From positions 372,001-436,000 of the forward strand of contig JAUIRK010001021.1 in assembly GCA_030549495.1 (NCBI GenBank): DNA of 64,000 nucleotides, written 5' to 3'. Below, piece by piece: positions 22,567 through 36,508 of the stretch. Below the pieces are notes generated by a model. The model worked only from the letters and a program-made list of their open reading frames with translations, made no database searches and was not told the DNA's origin. Source of the DNA: Nectonema munidae (Eukaryota; Nematomorpha; Nectonematoida; Nectonematidae). The translations under genes were made by a program, and so were the position numbers. Positions within the stretch are counted from its first letter, which is position 1. Each line of letters starts with the position of its first letter.

Positions 22567-22784
22567 AAGTACTTTTCCAGCTTTTTGATGTAAGAGACTG
22601 TTAACAAACTTACACTGAAAAAAACTTCAATTATTAATATAATTAGGTTTCAAGATGCCTAATTAAATTAAATATTTAAAATGTTATTGAAAACTCAAAA
22701 AAAATACGAGAAAGAAAAAAATCTGATCTTCTTTTGATACCTAATTAAATTAATTATTCAAGTTTTTTTTCAGTTTAAATTTCT

Positions 22785-24560
22785 TTAATAAAATTAGGAA
22801 CTATAGAGGCAAATTAAATAACATTATAAAAGAATAGTAATAAGTTATTTATTAAAAATTTAAAAAATAGGTTATCTTATTTTACAAAAGATTTTGTTGA
22901 CAGTTAGGATATTCTTATTTAGTATAGTTAATTTTTTTATTAGAGATATAAACTTTAAGAAATCTTATTGAAATCTATTGTTATGGGTGTTTAATTGCCT
23001 CTGCCCATATTTGAGCAATTCCCCTATTTTTAAAGCTCTTTTTTGGAGATTAAATATTTTATAAAGATTAGCAGAACCCCAGTTAAATTATACTATCGTT
23101 GATTTAGCCAAGAAATAAATATTTATAGATTGTCAACAATAGACTTCTAGGAAATTTACAAAGATTGAATATTCCAAATTATTGAGCGTAGCTTGGAAGA
23201 TATATAAGAAATATTATATTTCCAATTAAGTTTACAATTTATAATTAGACCAAGTATATTAAAAGAGTCATAAATTCAGAATTGAAGATCTCAGAAAGTG
23301 CATCATTATTACGCTGATTATTAGAAAACAATATTCCTTTGGTTTTAGAGCTCTTTATATTAAATGGTACAAAGAAAAAACTAAAATCAAATTATTTAAG
23401 ACAGAGTGATATAAATTAGTAAATAGAATGTGTGAAGGTTGGTAGCTAAGAAGAAATATCTAAGCACCATCGGACTTTCCCCTATGCTTGCGAAATGCTT
23501 GAAAAAGAATAAAGTTGAAGTTTGAGAAAATTGTAATGATTTGGCTTGCGAATTGATTAAGAGTAAGAGGGAATGAGTAAAGATGAAATTAAAATATTTA
23601 TATCATCTGCATAAAACAAAAATTTGAAATTTTATTTGAATTGTAAATATCATTTATAAAAATTTGGGATAAAAGAACACCCAATATAGATCTTTGAGGG
23701 ATACCATCATTTATTTATTTATTATTATTTTTTTTATGACTATCAAAGTCTTTCTTCATATCAAGAAGAATATTTGAATCATAGGAGCAATTTTATTTAT
23801 GACTAATTTCAACAGATTAGTTGTAAGTTTATAGATGTCCTCAAAATTACTTGATTTAATAGAACAAAAAGATTTTAGCATATCTTCACTTGATACATAA
23901 CCGAAGAAAAATTGGTTACAAGTTTCATTCAGATATTTTAAATAAGACTCATTGAAATTAGAGTAATATCAATACGAGAAGTAGTGGAATAAGGATTAAA
24001 TTTAGGTTTTATCATCTAATATATTTTTATTGTCATCTAGCATTGCAAATGAAATTTCATGCCTAGGTTTTAAAATTTTATTCAATCACTCCACATTTTT
24101 TTGATATCATTTATAGGTTCAAATTTTTACAAGATAATGATACTTAAGATTATTAGATGAGTGTTTAACTTTATTCTGAAGAAATACAAATTTATTTTCA
24201 TTATATCAATAGTCTTGTTTTTTAAACTTTTTATAAACCAAATCCCTTTTCCTAATCAAATCTTTTCTTTATACTTGTTGAACATTATTTGGATTTTATT
24301 AGAGCAAGTACAAAATCGATTATATGAGAAAAAATATTTGTCAAAGATGAAGCAAGATACTCCAATTTGTCAAAAAAAGGCTTGAGAATATTTGAATGAT
24401 CATAATTCAAGGTATAAGAAACAAATTTTACTTTATCTACATATTTATATCTACGAGAAGCAGAGGTACTTTTAAGTGTATTGCAATTGATAAAATTCGG
24501 AAGATGATCAGAGGTACTATACTCATCAATCCCAAAAGAAACTTTTTACTTATTTTTAAT
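22785..24560 (-). mobile_element. LINE fossil (CR1/Jockey-like), 5'-truncated
   Basis: On the minus strand, from high to low coordinates: the end of an EN domain (FGIDEYSTSDHLPNF, the SDH motif) near 24540-24400, a decayed stretch, then the RT core around 23710-23600 (GVPQRSILGVLL ... FINDIY ... ISNFCF) and a C-terminal part (FLGLIINCKLNWKYNISYIS near 23230). Many frame changes, so dead. The truncated EN end stops about 25-50 nt from the TMEM65 start codon. Confidence 0.75.
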
Positions 24561-24585
24561 TTTGTGTATACGTTCCATTTCTAAA

Positions 24586-27500
24586 ATGGGGAAAAAAAGA
24601 TTTTTAAATTTTAGATCTGCAAAGATAATTTTTAACAACTATTATCATAAAACCGGTCTTCGTCAAGAATTTAATTCTATTTTGGAATCTGCTTTATTAC
24701 TTCCATTAGATTATCAAATAAAGTTAGTTGATAAACTCAAAAAAGAAAGTTGATTATTTATTATAATTTTTAAATTTGAATAAAAGTGGGTTCGTAAATT
24801 TTTTCGTAATCGATATTTTATTTTATTTGACTTTTTAAATCAATTTGTGCTTTTGCTAAGTATGTATTTCTATTATTGTATGTGTATCTCATTCTTATAG
24901 AAACGTTATATTTTTTGTGCTAAAATATTGTCGCTGTATAATTTTTATAATTTGTTCTAGTTGATTTCTTAATTCTAATGATCGAAATATGAAAAATATC
25001 TTATGTCATATAATTTCTTCATTGAATTATAAATTAAGATTTTTATTCTCAAAAGGATTTCTACTACGTAAAATTTTGTACCGTTTGTATTCGGCTTGAA
25101 TGGAAATTTAAATAGGTGTTAACAAAAAAATTGTGTTTGTGTTTTAGGTTTATAAAAATCCGCTGTGTCTTCAAGTATTTTTTCGAGTATATGCCCCTAT
25201 CAAAGTCCGATTAGCTTAAAAAATAAAAAGCCTATCTTAACTCTGAGGCTGGAGTTAACAAAAGAATATGTGAACAAAAATTCCCAAATCATAATGCAAA
25301 AAAGCACATATTTTCTGTTTTGCAAGCAAAAAACGGACATAATTTTTTTTACGAAATCCACACATGCCGGCCAAATCCAGAAGTCTAGTCACTTAATATA
25401 ACGTAGTAACATTCAACTGATTATAATAATCAATTAAAATTATGGGTGTTTCAGGGTAGAGATGTATTGGATATTCCAAGCAACCTCAAGTTTTACACTT
25501 AAAAATTAGATAATGTCAATGTACACGTGTTATCATAGAGAAATACTTATCATAAAAATTTTGGATAAACTAAAAATTCGTAAAAAAAAAACCTTGCTGT
25601 ATGTAGAAAAAAGAAAAATGTTTGAAAATTGCGAAGCGGAGGATGTAAAATTTTTTTCGGATAATTCGCATCTTCGGATATCCTATACATCTCTATTGTA
25701 ATTGTGAATATAACTCTTCTTTTTTGCCATAGAAGAGTCGTAAGGTAGAATTAATTCTCTAAATTTGTTAAGAACCTTTAGACATGAGCCTTTTTTTTAA
25801 TTAGAAGTAAAAAGGTATATAATAGTGTACATTAAAATATAACCTTAAAATATCTTCCATTATAGGTAAATTTATATTTGTAACAAATAATGCTTGTATA
25901 GATTGTCTTTTAAAATTTAGAACCTCCACTTTGATTCTTTTAACAAATTTAATATTATTTTGCATGTTGAAGAAAATTGTATGCAAGTTCATTTATAAGA
26001 TAAGATTTATGAATTTATAGTGTCACACTTTTTACCAAAGTTACAACGATATTCCAAAAGATGATAACTATTTCAATATTAAGTTTGGTAGTATTTGTTA
26101 ACGTGAAATATATAGCTTGAAATGTGATTTTTACTTTTTTTCTTTGTTCAGATATAATTTCGGTTAAATTTTCTTACTATAAAGAAGTGAATTTTTTTAA
26201 TTTAATTATAAATACATGAATTTTTGATAATTTTCTAAAACAATTATCAGGTCCGTATTATTATGCACAGTAAATATCGTTTTAATAAAAAAGGTTTGTC
26301 AGAAGCCTTTAAAAAACCGTAAAAGTTTTGCTTATTTAAGATTTTAAAGTTCTCAGATTTTCACTTTTAGAGCATAATTTAATGCTGAACACAAAATTAC
26401 CAAATTTTAATAACTTGTGCTCATTTTATATAACTTTTAAAGTCAGAAATCTAATCGAAATACCATTTTAGCAAAAGAATAAAAACCATTTTTACTCTGC
26501 CTAATTACGATCTTTGTTGAAGCATTACTTTTTATCCAATTTCCCATTTGTTAAATTTTTCTAAATTTCTTTCATATTTTTTAGATGATGAGCATAATAC
26601 AAGGCCTTCTTACAAACAGCTGAAACTCTGTAAGTTTTTAGAGAAATGCGTATTTTAAATTAAATTATATCAACTTTATTTTTAAATCAATTTTTTTCAA
26701 ACTAAAATAAATAAAGAAGTTATCCAAATAATTCTTAATTATTTTTTAATCTTGCTTCAAAAATTTGAGCAAAAATAATATTCGAGGTGGAGGAATAAAC
26801 AAGTATGTTTCCAATAAAAATTTATTGTGCTTTCAAAGTTATAAATTGATAAATCTTATAATTGCTCTTTATATTTTATGCTACTAAAAGTTAGCGTAGA
26901 AGTAATGAAAGAATTTCTGATAGTTTATTATATGAGGAAGCAGGCATTATTGCTTGTGTCAAAAGATTAATTTTAAGATGATTTTCATAAATATATCCTT
27001 TTTTATTGAAAGAATATTCATTAAGATAAATACTATGAACGTTTCTTCAATGATGCTGATTTCTAATAGATGATGTAAGTATATAGAATGAAAGTATTAA
27101 AAATGCGGAAAAACATTCTCAGATTAGTGTAGCTTTAACGATAAAAATCAAGTATATCAAATAAAAATAAATTTTACTTTTTAAAGAATCGAGTTAAAAT
27201 GTATAAATCCCGGGAGGCAAAAATTAGAGCGGAATTCCGAGAAACCAATTGTAGATTTGTTTAATTTAAATAAAAAGCAAAGTTTGATTCCACTCTCCCT
27301 ATTTTTTAACACCCTTTTTTAGAAACTACACTTCATTCATTTTGAAGAAGAAATTTGAATGACGAAATTTTATTCTCAACCCTTTGAATACCAATATTTT
27401 TGCATTTTTAGTTTGCCTAATTGATCAAAGATAAAGCAGACAGCATTAATTAATCTTAGTTAATAATAATAATAATAAATTATGTCTAGAACTATGAGGT

Positions 27501-30500
27501 TAAATATGTTAATAAAGTTTTATTTGAATATTGACAACCCTTTCAGACATTAATTTAAATATAATTTTTGAAGGCTAGCATAATAATATTCTTGATGTGT
27601 TAAATTATCAAGAAGTCTTTTTTTAAATAGTTATATTTAATTAGTATCTTTATTATTTATTTTTTAGTAATGCTTTCAAATGCAATACCATTTATCGGCT
27701 TTGGCTTTCTCGACAATTTTATTATGATTGTTGCGGTGAGAAATACTTTTATACATTTACTTTATTTAAGTAAATAAGTTTTTCACTTTGTTGAGCAAAA
27801 AAGTTTTAATTTTCAAATATATTAGTTAAATAAGATATCAATGTTGTCGTTTCATCATCTTTTAAAATGTGACCCAAACCTCAAACTTAGTATTTTCACA
27901 AAGTTGATTGTCATAAATTCAATATTTTAAAATAACTCTAAATTGCCATTGAACTTTAGGGTGTAAAATTATCTAGCATGTTTCTCGTCCAGTTCTTTGC
28001 AAAACTTTGAACATTCTTCAATTTTTGAATGTTTGTTTGCTCAAATTCATTACTGTAATAACTTTATTTTATTTAAAGGTGACGCGAGATTGAATGCACC
28101 CAAATTTAATCTACGAATGGATTCCTAAAATTTCGTGTTGAGATTTTTAAGAAGTTTGAGTGTGTATTCTTGTGTTTTACCATCATGTTCTGAGCTCGAT
28201 CTTATGTATTTTCTCATGATCCTGTTTTTGCTTTTTCTTCAAATATAAACTTACTTGTTATATTTCCAAAAAATCTGAACCTAAAATGGATACATCACTA
28301 ATCTGTTTCTTGATATTCTAAAAACATTTTGTCATCATTTTAAAACACTATAGCGCTTAATTCCATTTTTACAATCTAATACAAGATGAAGTTGAAATAA
28401 CATTGAAAATGAGTATTAGATGAAAAATATTTGAAAATTTCTTTTTTTCCAATATACTCCAAAATAATCGATCCATCTTTATCATAGGAAATTAAATAAG
28501 CCTCTCATAAATTTTTTCAATCATATAATTTCTAATTGTCCTTCTCTTAGTTATTATATATTTTAAATAATAATTTCGATATTTTTAATTTATTAATTAG
28601 TTCGATAATTTCTGCCAATCAGTTAAAACAGTAGTAAAAGTTTGAACTAAATAACTTTCCGGCTTTGAAGTTTATTTCAATTTCTCTAAATAGTTTAGTC
28701 GACTATTTAAACTAACTCATATGCTATACAGGCCCGTCGATAGGGCGAGGGGAGCTTTGCCCCCTTAGATTTATTTTGCCCCCGAAACTCCCTTGAAATA
28801 TATAAATGCAAACACTTTCTTAAAGTCCCGGCTCCATTAAAATCAGTTTTGTCTGGAGTTTGGCGACGGGGCTGATGATATATATATATATATATATAAA
28901 GATGAAAGCCCCCTCTTCGCATTGGACTAAGCAAGGAATAAACAGGCGTCTGTATCTATTGGCTGAATGATTGATGTATAATAATCAATGATGGGTGAGG
29001 GGACGTAGTGTACGTAGATCATGGTTTCTTAACCGTGGACGAATCGTTCACCTTTGGGCAAAGATGAAATTTATATAGACCTGTTTTTTTTTAGAATTAT
29101 TTTTTTGAAAACGTACTATTTACATATGAATTTAATGAAGTCGGAATTTCAATCAAAGTAAAATTTTTTCTAATTATGAATCTCAGCTGAAAGATGACTT
29201 TTCGTTCAGAATTGAGGATTTGTTTGAGCTCTAAATTGAAGAATTGGTGATGAATCCTTTTTCTTGTAATATGGAATCTGTGGAAGAGGAAATTTTTAAG
29301 AAGAATTTATTGAATATAAATGGATTCAAGAATTTAAATTAAAGTTTGAAAAAAAGGTGAAAGATTTTCAGAATTTTTTACCTAATAACGGGCGATTTTT
29401 GAATTTTTTAGAATCTCATTCGGCGATTTGGATAAAAAGGTTGAGAATGCCTAGGTTACACGATATTATATAAATAGTATTTAATCTACGTCATATGATA
29501 TATAATGATATATAATAATAATAATAGAGAGTGATTGAAACATAGCGTTAGTTATATCAAGTTAGTTGTGAAAGTTTAGTGTTTACGCAGCTCTAACATT
29601 TTTAAAATAAAAATTACATTCACAAAGCTTTATACGCTTTACCACATTTATTTATTCTCGCCATCTTAATTAAACTAGGTCGTTTCTAATCTAGAGATTA
29701 CTACCTCAAACCCTCACATGATTTAGTGTCATTTGCAACATCTGAGCTTTAATTTTTTTCTTTCAAGCACCAAAATATGTTGTAGTGTTGCTGTGGCACA
29801 TTACCTCTTTTTACAAAAGGCTATATTGTATAAACTGTCATATTTCTCGATTTGTTTTTTCTGAGCAAATCAATAAACCTATAAATAACTCTCCTTCTCT
29901 TTTTCAAGTTCATTGATAGTGAGTATATTTCGAAAATTCATCCCTCAAACAACGTTTGGTATAAAATATCAATATATCATGCCACGATTTTCCTTTTGTT
30001 AGCTAATGAATGATTTTGCAAAAATCATCATAGGCTCTGCAGACAGAAAAATCGTTAACATTTTTTACGTCCAAGCAGTGGAAAAATCTAAATGCTTTTT
30101 TTTCGTGGAAGTATTATTTGAAGCAACTCGTAATCAAACATATCTCACTTCATTTTTTCCAATTGATTATTCTTTTAGTTCGGTAAGAAACGTTATCTTT
30201 CTTATTATTTATAGACTATGAGATTTTCACTTCTTTGAATATATTGATGAGGTAATAGTGATCATTTTGAGTAGTTAAAGATGCATGGACCTTGGTAACG
30301 TGCTTTACCTTAGCATTTCTACTTAATTTCAGTTAATATGAAATTCAAAAAAAGATGAAAATCCAAAAGTTTGTAAAAAAAGAGTTAAACATTATAAAAT
30401 AAATGGGTTTGCTTGCCTCTCTTCTGATGATTTTGGGCGCATTTTAAGTGCTCCTCACATATAAAACATGCATGCTATTCTTCTTATATATAGAAGCTAT

Positions 30501-33500
30501 GGCAATCAATTGTTATATTGTCTTTTTCTTTCCTTCTACTTTCTTTTATACTTTCACTGTAAAATATTTTATTGTATTATTCCGTACGCTACATAATAAG
30601 TGTGTTTTATCTATGCTAGAATCCTGTGCAGCGCGAACAAATTTGTCCACACCCACCCGCCCCGCTTTTTGTAAACCCACATGGCACCTTCTTAGGAAGA
30701 AAAAACTTGTCTTATCCGCCACCACTTACTTGCATTGTGAAAAAATAGAATCCTTCAAGTCTGCACTCGACCCACGGTCTCAAATAGACTCACCATTTCG
30801 TTATCCTCCAATATGCAACCCCAATCAACAATCGTTTCCGTATAAAGAGATTTACTGCTTTCATTTTATTAGATTTTAAAAATATTGCACTAAAAACGTG
30901 AATGCTTTTAACTCATATGTTTCTAAAGTACGAAAAAAATATTTCTTTTTTTATATTTTTTTTACTTTCTTGTTTTTTTTGAAATTTTAGAATTAAAATA
31001 CTTTGCGCAAAAAACTGTTAAAGTCTTATTGTAAAATATATTTCACCCAAAAGCTCTTTTTTAAATGTATATTTTGACTTTCAAAATATTTATATAATTG
31101 TAGTGGTGTGTGCTTATATGCTAAGCATAGAAAAAAGCATTATTTGAGCTGGTGACCTTCGTTTTATCGAATATTTCAAACCGTCAGTACGAATCATGAA
31201 AATTTACAATTATAGCGATCGAATCCCCATACTTGCCAGTACGTAGATTTGGACAACCCACATGGTGTCTCCATTTTTATTTTCAAATCCGCATTCAACC
31301 CACCTCACAATGCAAGTTATCCGCAAAGACGAGCTGCTCTACCCCGCTTATGGCTATTTTAGATAGATCACATGCTTCATTTTCATTAGAAGTTCTTGAA
31401 GCATTTAATCATTGAAGCCATAAAATCATAATTTTCTTCTCTATTACTTCTAAATCCGATGCTTTAAAAGACAAAATTTGGAATAACATGATAAATATGA
31501 ATTAATACAACGTTCTAATCATTTGATTTATAAAAAAAACCCAGGAGTTTACATTTTCAGTCTAAAAAATATAAACACATGAATTAGAATTGAAAAAAGA
31601 AAGCTTTAGCTACTATATATTTTCTGGCTGATGATTACAAACACGTATACGTGGTGATTTAAAAGATTTGCCATTTGGTCAATGTGATAAGTGGGGAACT
31701 TTATAGCTTCTGACATTTGGTTAATATTATTAAAGAGTGCTGTGATATCGATCATGAAACGGTTTCATTCTAGAAAGAGCAAATTCAATATTGTGTAAAA
31801 TAAAGAGAAGGATTCTGAAGAAAGCGCTTCAGACAGTTGGTGGAATCAATACATAAAACAGAGGAAGTACTAAGATATTTTGCTAAAGAAACGCTCTTAT
31901 CTTACAAATGCTAAGTTAAATGTTTGAGATGTTAAATAGAAGAAGCATCAAATCAATTATCATCAATTCTAATTATTATAATACAGTATGTGGTGAAGCC
32001 TGATTATTTGTTTCTTTTTTATCTGTGAACAATCAAAATTGCTCTCAAGCTTTCATTATTTAGTAGATTATTTAGATTTAAAAATTTTGATTCATCATAT
32101 CTAAAATATAATTTATAACAGAAATTTTGAATGGCTAAGGAAAATAATCCATGTAGATTATTATTATTAAAAATTTGTGTGTCACTATGCGACATTTTTA
32201 TATTTAATTAGAAGGGTTTAATTGACATGTGAGTAGTATTGTTTTGGATAACTCTAAAGTATAAACCCTAGCCGCATATAACCATCCTTTGTAAAATGCA
32301 TATACCTTTTATATTTAAGGGCGACTTGATTGATACAAGTATCGGTGTTTCGCTTGGAATTTCAACTCTCGCAGGTAATGCCTGTTATCGGTTTTAAACA
32401 TTAACTCTTCAAATATTTGCTTAGCTGCTGGCTTAGGAAATATAATTTCAGATCTTGGCGGTCTAAGGTAATTCACAATATAATCCTATTATATTAATAT
32501 ATATCACTGCACAGTGCACATCCATATCCTGCCACTGACCAATATCCATTAGAGCGAGCGGTTTTTCCAACGAAGTAGTAAAATTAAAATGACGATTTGC
32601 ATTCCCGATTTAAAATACCCTATTTTTTGACTTTTTAATGGTTTCTTGTAAAATTTTATTTTCTCATTTTATGACTTTTTAGAAGAAATTTGGGATATTT
32701 TGTTGAAGAGCCCCTCTAAAAATATCCCCGCCACCTAATAAATTTAAAAATTATTAGCCAAAACGTTTGTCTTTGAGTCGTTGATGATTATTCCATTTGG
32801 ATATATTGAGCTAATTTCTTGTGTTTTTTCAAGAAATATTTTCTCATATACCATGACTAGATCTGTCGTTCCTTTTTAATCATATGCCAATGATTCCTTG
32901 TACAACCCTAAGATATTTTTAATTTTTAGAAAAGAGGAATCTTAGATATTTAATTCAGTCCATTCGAGAAGAGTGTTTACATCTTTAGTTATAGCATACT
33001 AAAAATGTAATGAGTCTAATTTTTCAGAATCTATTTTTTGCACTCAAATTTTCTTAAGAATTAAATATGCTAAATCACTCGCTAAAGCTTATAGTGTCTA
33101 CAGGTCAGGGAAACCTGGAAAGGTGAGGAATTTTCTCCATATGTCAGGGAAACCGGGAAAACCAAAAAAATTCAGGGATTTTTTGAAAATTTTAGGAGTG
33201 TTAGATTTTTCATATGATGCATTTGGTGTTTTGCCTGGACAAGTCAGTAAATATAATATAATTTACCTTATATCAACGTTCACTCATCATGAATTCAACA
33301 CAAAGGATCACATTTCATTCAATTAACAATCCTGCAGGAGGGACTGATACTTATTCAGTTCAATGGGCTTGCAACCCTTCAGTTTCCAGCTCCCACCTGT
33401 TTCTTCGTAGGTTTTACACCACGCAGGTAGGTCGGTTGTTTTTTTTCAATTCTATTATTGTGTTTCTGTACCGTTCTATTTAAACTGAAAATATATGTGT

Positions 33501-34604
33501 TTCTGGTTATTTTGATATATCCCAAAGCATTTTCCTCTCAAAAAAGGATATTTTAAATTTAATCCAAAGGAATCATGTTGTAATCCTTGATCATTGTTCC
33601 ATTTAGAATAGTGTAAGGAATTGTTCATAGTGATACGCTTATAATTTTTTTTTTGTGATTTTTAGCAATAATCATGAGTTCCTTGATTAAAACATCAAAA
33701 TTGTCTTCCCAAGTTAATCCCTGGTGGAGAGCCAAGATATTTTCTTCACTAAATATTCTCGCAATTCCCATGACATCACAGGAAAAAATCGTTCCGCTAT
33801 CTTCCTTTTCCTTATAACCCTATGAGCAATGATTCCTTGTACGGCCCTGAACTCGATTTTTGATATTTATTTGAAGATCTTTGAGCAGTGTGTTCGTTCA
33901 TTTCCACGGGTTCAACTGTTTCAGGAATAAGGAGAAAGATTTAATTCGTTCCAAGTAGCTCCTATATTGTCCATAGTAGTACTGCTGGGCGGTTAAAGTT
34001 ATAGATCACATTCACATCAAGGATGCAATAAATCACATTTTTTAGAATTTATGCACGCTTTTCAGGAAATCGTGTGTGTTAGTAGCTGAGGATGGGGTGA
34101 AATGCGTTAAACTCTATTTAAAATTCTCTAATATTGAAATACCTAGACAACAACCAACCACTCAAAAGATATCATCTTTTTTTAGTATTGCGCAAACAAA
34201 AGAACACCATTGCTTTTACACTCGTATAGCAAGCGCTCATATATATCATGATAATTTTCTAAACGAAAGTTGGAGTGTTTTTATGCATATTTAATGCTGA
34301 ATTATTTTTATGATATTATACAGAGTGTAAACCATTTTTCTTAGTCTAGCTCACTATGTTGAAGCTGCTTCTTGCAAATTTGGTTTCGTTTCAACGATGT
34401 CACTGTCTCAAATTCAGCAAAATATGCGGATTTCCAAGTTTTTTGCAAATATTGTAATATAGAGTTTGGGGATTTGTTTGCCAACTTTATTTTTCTCATT
34501 TTAAGGGTCGCGCCTTTGGCATCACAATAGGCTGTTTTATCGGTATGCTTCCTCTACTCTACATCAAAGATAAAAAAGATGCGCCGAAAATTTCAAAAGC
34601 ATAA
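24586..34604 (+). CDS. TMEM65: TMEM65 homologue (seven exons, complete)
   Basis: A mitochondrial inner-membrane protein whose mammalian orthologue is linked to sodium-dependent mitochondrial calcium efflux. Exons: 24586-24748, 26585-26629, 27668-27735, 32320-32374, 32425-32467, 34345-34453, 34506-34604. They sum to 582 nt, 193 residues plus stop, and every phase agrees. Motifs in order: basic N-terminus MGKKRFLNFRSAKIIF (likely mitochondrial targeting); NAIPFIGFGFLDNFIMIVAG; IGVSLGISTLAAAGLGNIIS; DLGGL; LAHYVEA; GRAFGITIGCFIGMLPLLY; polar tail to KISKA. These match the TMEM65 family along its whole length; human is 240 residues, the difference being a shorter N-terminus. Introns 32375-32424 and 34454-34505 are 50 and 52 nt. 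The first donor (GTTGAT) is weak. A LINE fossil ends just before the start codon. Confidence 0.93.
28729..28874 (+). mobile_element. hAT-like MITE, copy 1 (146 bp)
   Basis: Ends CAGGCCCGTCGATAG and GGCGACGGGGCTG form imperfect inverted repeats; flanking ATGCTATA and ATGATATA agree at 7 of 8 bases, the duplication size of hAT elements. Interior shares ACTCCC..TGAAAT..ACACTTTCT..AGTCCCGGC with 63438-63542. Lies in a TMEM65 intron, followed by a TA microsatellite. Confidence 0.65.
28876..28900. repeat. TA microsatellite
   Basis: About eleven TA units beside the MITE that ends at 28874. Confidence 0.9.
29020..29454 (+). mobile_element. hAT-like MITE of the TTTCTCAACC family, copy 1
   Basis: Starts CATGGTTTCTTAACCGTGG and ends GGTTGAGAATGCCTAG, inverse of each other. 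Interior blocks (CTCAGCTGAAAGAT, TTTTTCTTGTAAT, GGCGATTT near the end) recur at 50330-50700. Non-coding, inside a TMEM65 intron. Confidence 0.65.
30640..31360. repeat. Two GC-rich patches with shared words
   Basis: Around 30640-30790 and 31245-31360 the words AACCCACATGG, TTATCCGC and CCCCGC occur in different orders amid very AT-rich DNA. They look like parts of a rearranged dispersed repeat in the TMEM65 intron. Open frames across them are not convincing genes. Confidence 0.3.
33103..33178. repeat. Short direct repeat TCAGGGAAACC
   Basis: GTCAGGGAAACCTGGAAA recurs 47 nt later as GTCAGGGAAACCGGGAAA, followed by TCAGGGATTT. Looks like an end fragment of a dispersed repeat in a TMEM65 intron. 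Confidence 0.4.
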
Positions 34605-36508
34605 CAAACCTCATTTTAAAAAGTTTGCATTGAAGATACTTCTTCATATTAAAGAAAAGATTTTACACTTTTCTTCGTTTATTCTTCATTTTAAGCATCG
34701 ATTATTATTTATTTTAAAAGAAATATTAACTTGTTTTTATTGTTAAGATGAAAAAAACGAAACGAAATCGCATATAATGCTTATGAGTGCTTTTTTCCAA
34801 ATAATAAAGCAAAATGTATATTTGTTTTCATTTTGTCGATTTTTCAGGGTCTTCATCAACTGTGAATATTTATCGATTGAAAAGAATATTACAACTTTTG
34901 TGGCAGAAAGTATTATAATAGTTTTTAATATTAATATTTATTTACTGATTAATTTTCCGTATTTTTGACAGCCTTTTTTGAACTAATCTTATCAAAAATT
35001 TGGAATGTTTTCAAAATATTTTCTAATTTGGTTTAAATTTTTTCGATCGACAAATTTTTTTTTTCAATTCTCATTATCTTTAAGAAATTTTTCACTTGTC
35101 CAATAGTTTAGTAAGTTTATTATTATATATATATAAAGTTGAAAAAAATTGATGCACAAATTATAAAGTTTCTTTTGAGTTTCTAATCCCACAGGAAAAT
35201 GGTCTTCATTAGGTGCGCATCCAGAAATCTGGAGCTTTGGAGGAAAAAAATACTTACTATATTGAAGATAATTCTAACATTTTTCAATACTTGTTCAATA
35301 GCAAACTAAATTCTAAGTAACTAATTAGTTAATTACTTGACTAAATAATTATATAAATAAGTACCTAAAAAACAAACAAAATAACTAATTAAAAATAAAA
35401 TATACTTTTTTAATTTTTTTTTTATAAAATTCTTAATTCGCGAAAATATTTTTTATTTAAAAAAATCGAAATATACTTAATAAAACAATTTTTTTCATAA
35501 GGAATAAATTTAAAAAACTTATTTTTATAACTTTAAAATTTAAAATAAATATATTTATATTTTTTTTAATAAAAAAGTAATAATTTTATGAAATTAAAGT
35601 TTTTTTAATATTTGTTTGAAAAAATAAATTTTATAACATATTATTTTTTAATTATATTTACAAAGTTCATTTCAAAAAAAGCTTTCTATTTTAAATGTGT
35701 TATTTAGTTAATTTTTTGGTAGGGTAATTTGATATGTTTTTATGTATTTTTTTATATAACTAATTAGTTAGTCGTTTTTGAACTAGTAGAAAATTTCTTA
35801 AAGATAAAACGTATAAAAAACCTGTTAAAAAAGGAAAATTATAAATGAATACAGTAAATAAATTTAATTATGGATATATAATATAATACTTTTGGTGCAT
35901 GTTTCCACACAGCCATTTTGATCCCATAATATCCTAGAAGATTGAATCACATAACCCGTTTAGATAATATTGGAATAGTTGATATAAGATCATATAAAAA
36001 TCCTATGCATCGTATATGCATTAGTAGTTTTATCTGAGAGATACAAAAATCAATAAATATCTTCAGTATGTTTAACTACGTTTTATATTTTTGCCCTTAG
36101 AATGAAACTGCTGAAGAAAAATATTGGGAAATTTGGTTTCTTTAAGAAGATTTTACGCTGTCAAAGGCAGTTAAAAAAGATATATTGAAGATAAAAGCGT
36201 GTGGCTCTTAACAATACAGTCACAACTTTTAAAAAAGCTATTGAATAATGAATTTATCAGTATTGTGAAAAAACAATAATTTTCATGCCAAATTTACTCC
36301 ATCACTGAAATATAGCTCAAATCTTTTTATCTTCGCGTGTCCAAATGTGAAAAGAGAAGGAAAAATTTTAAGATAAAATTATTTGTTTACAGATAAAGAA
36401 GGAAGCGGATTACTGAAGTAAGTCTGCATTAACTAAGGTTGACAGTTTGGTAAATCGAATTCAGGTTCTCATTGAGATTTGGTGTGACACCAGACCTGCT
36501 AGTATATA
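34605..36508. other. TMEM65 3' flank and AT-rich intergenic DNA
   Basis: AATAAA near 34803 could serve as the TMEM65 poly(A) signal. The rest, especially 35300-35900, is extremely AT-rich and featureless. Confidence 0.4.

Noticed and set aside
30448-30879. 143-codon plus-strand ORF
   Set aside because: No splice or family support; it covers GC-rich repeat words inside the TMEM65 intron.
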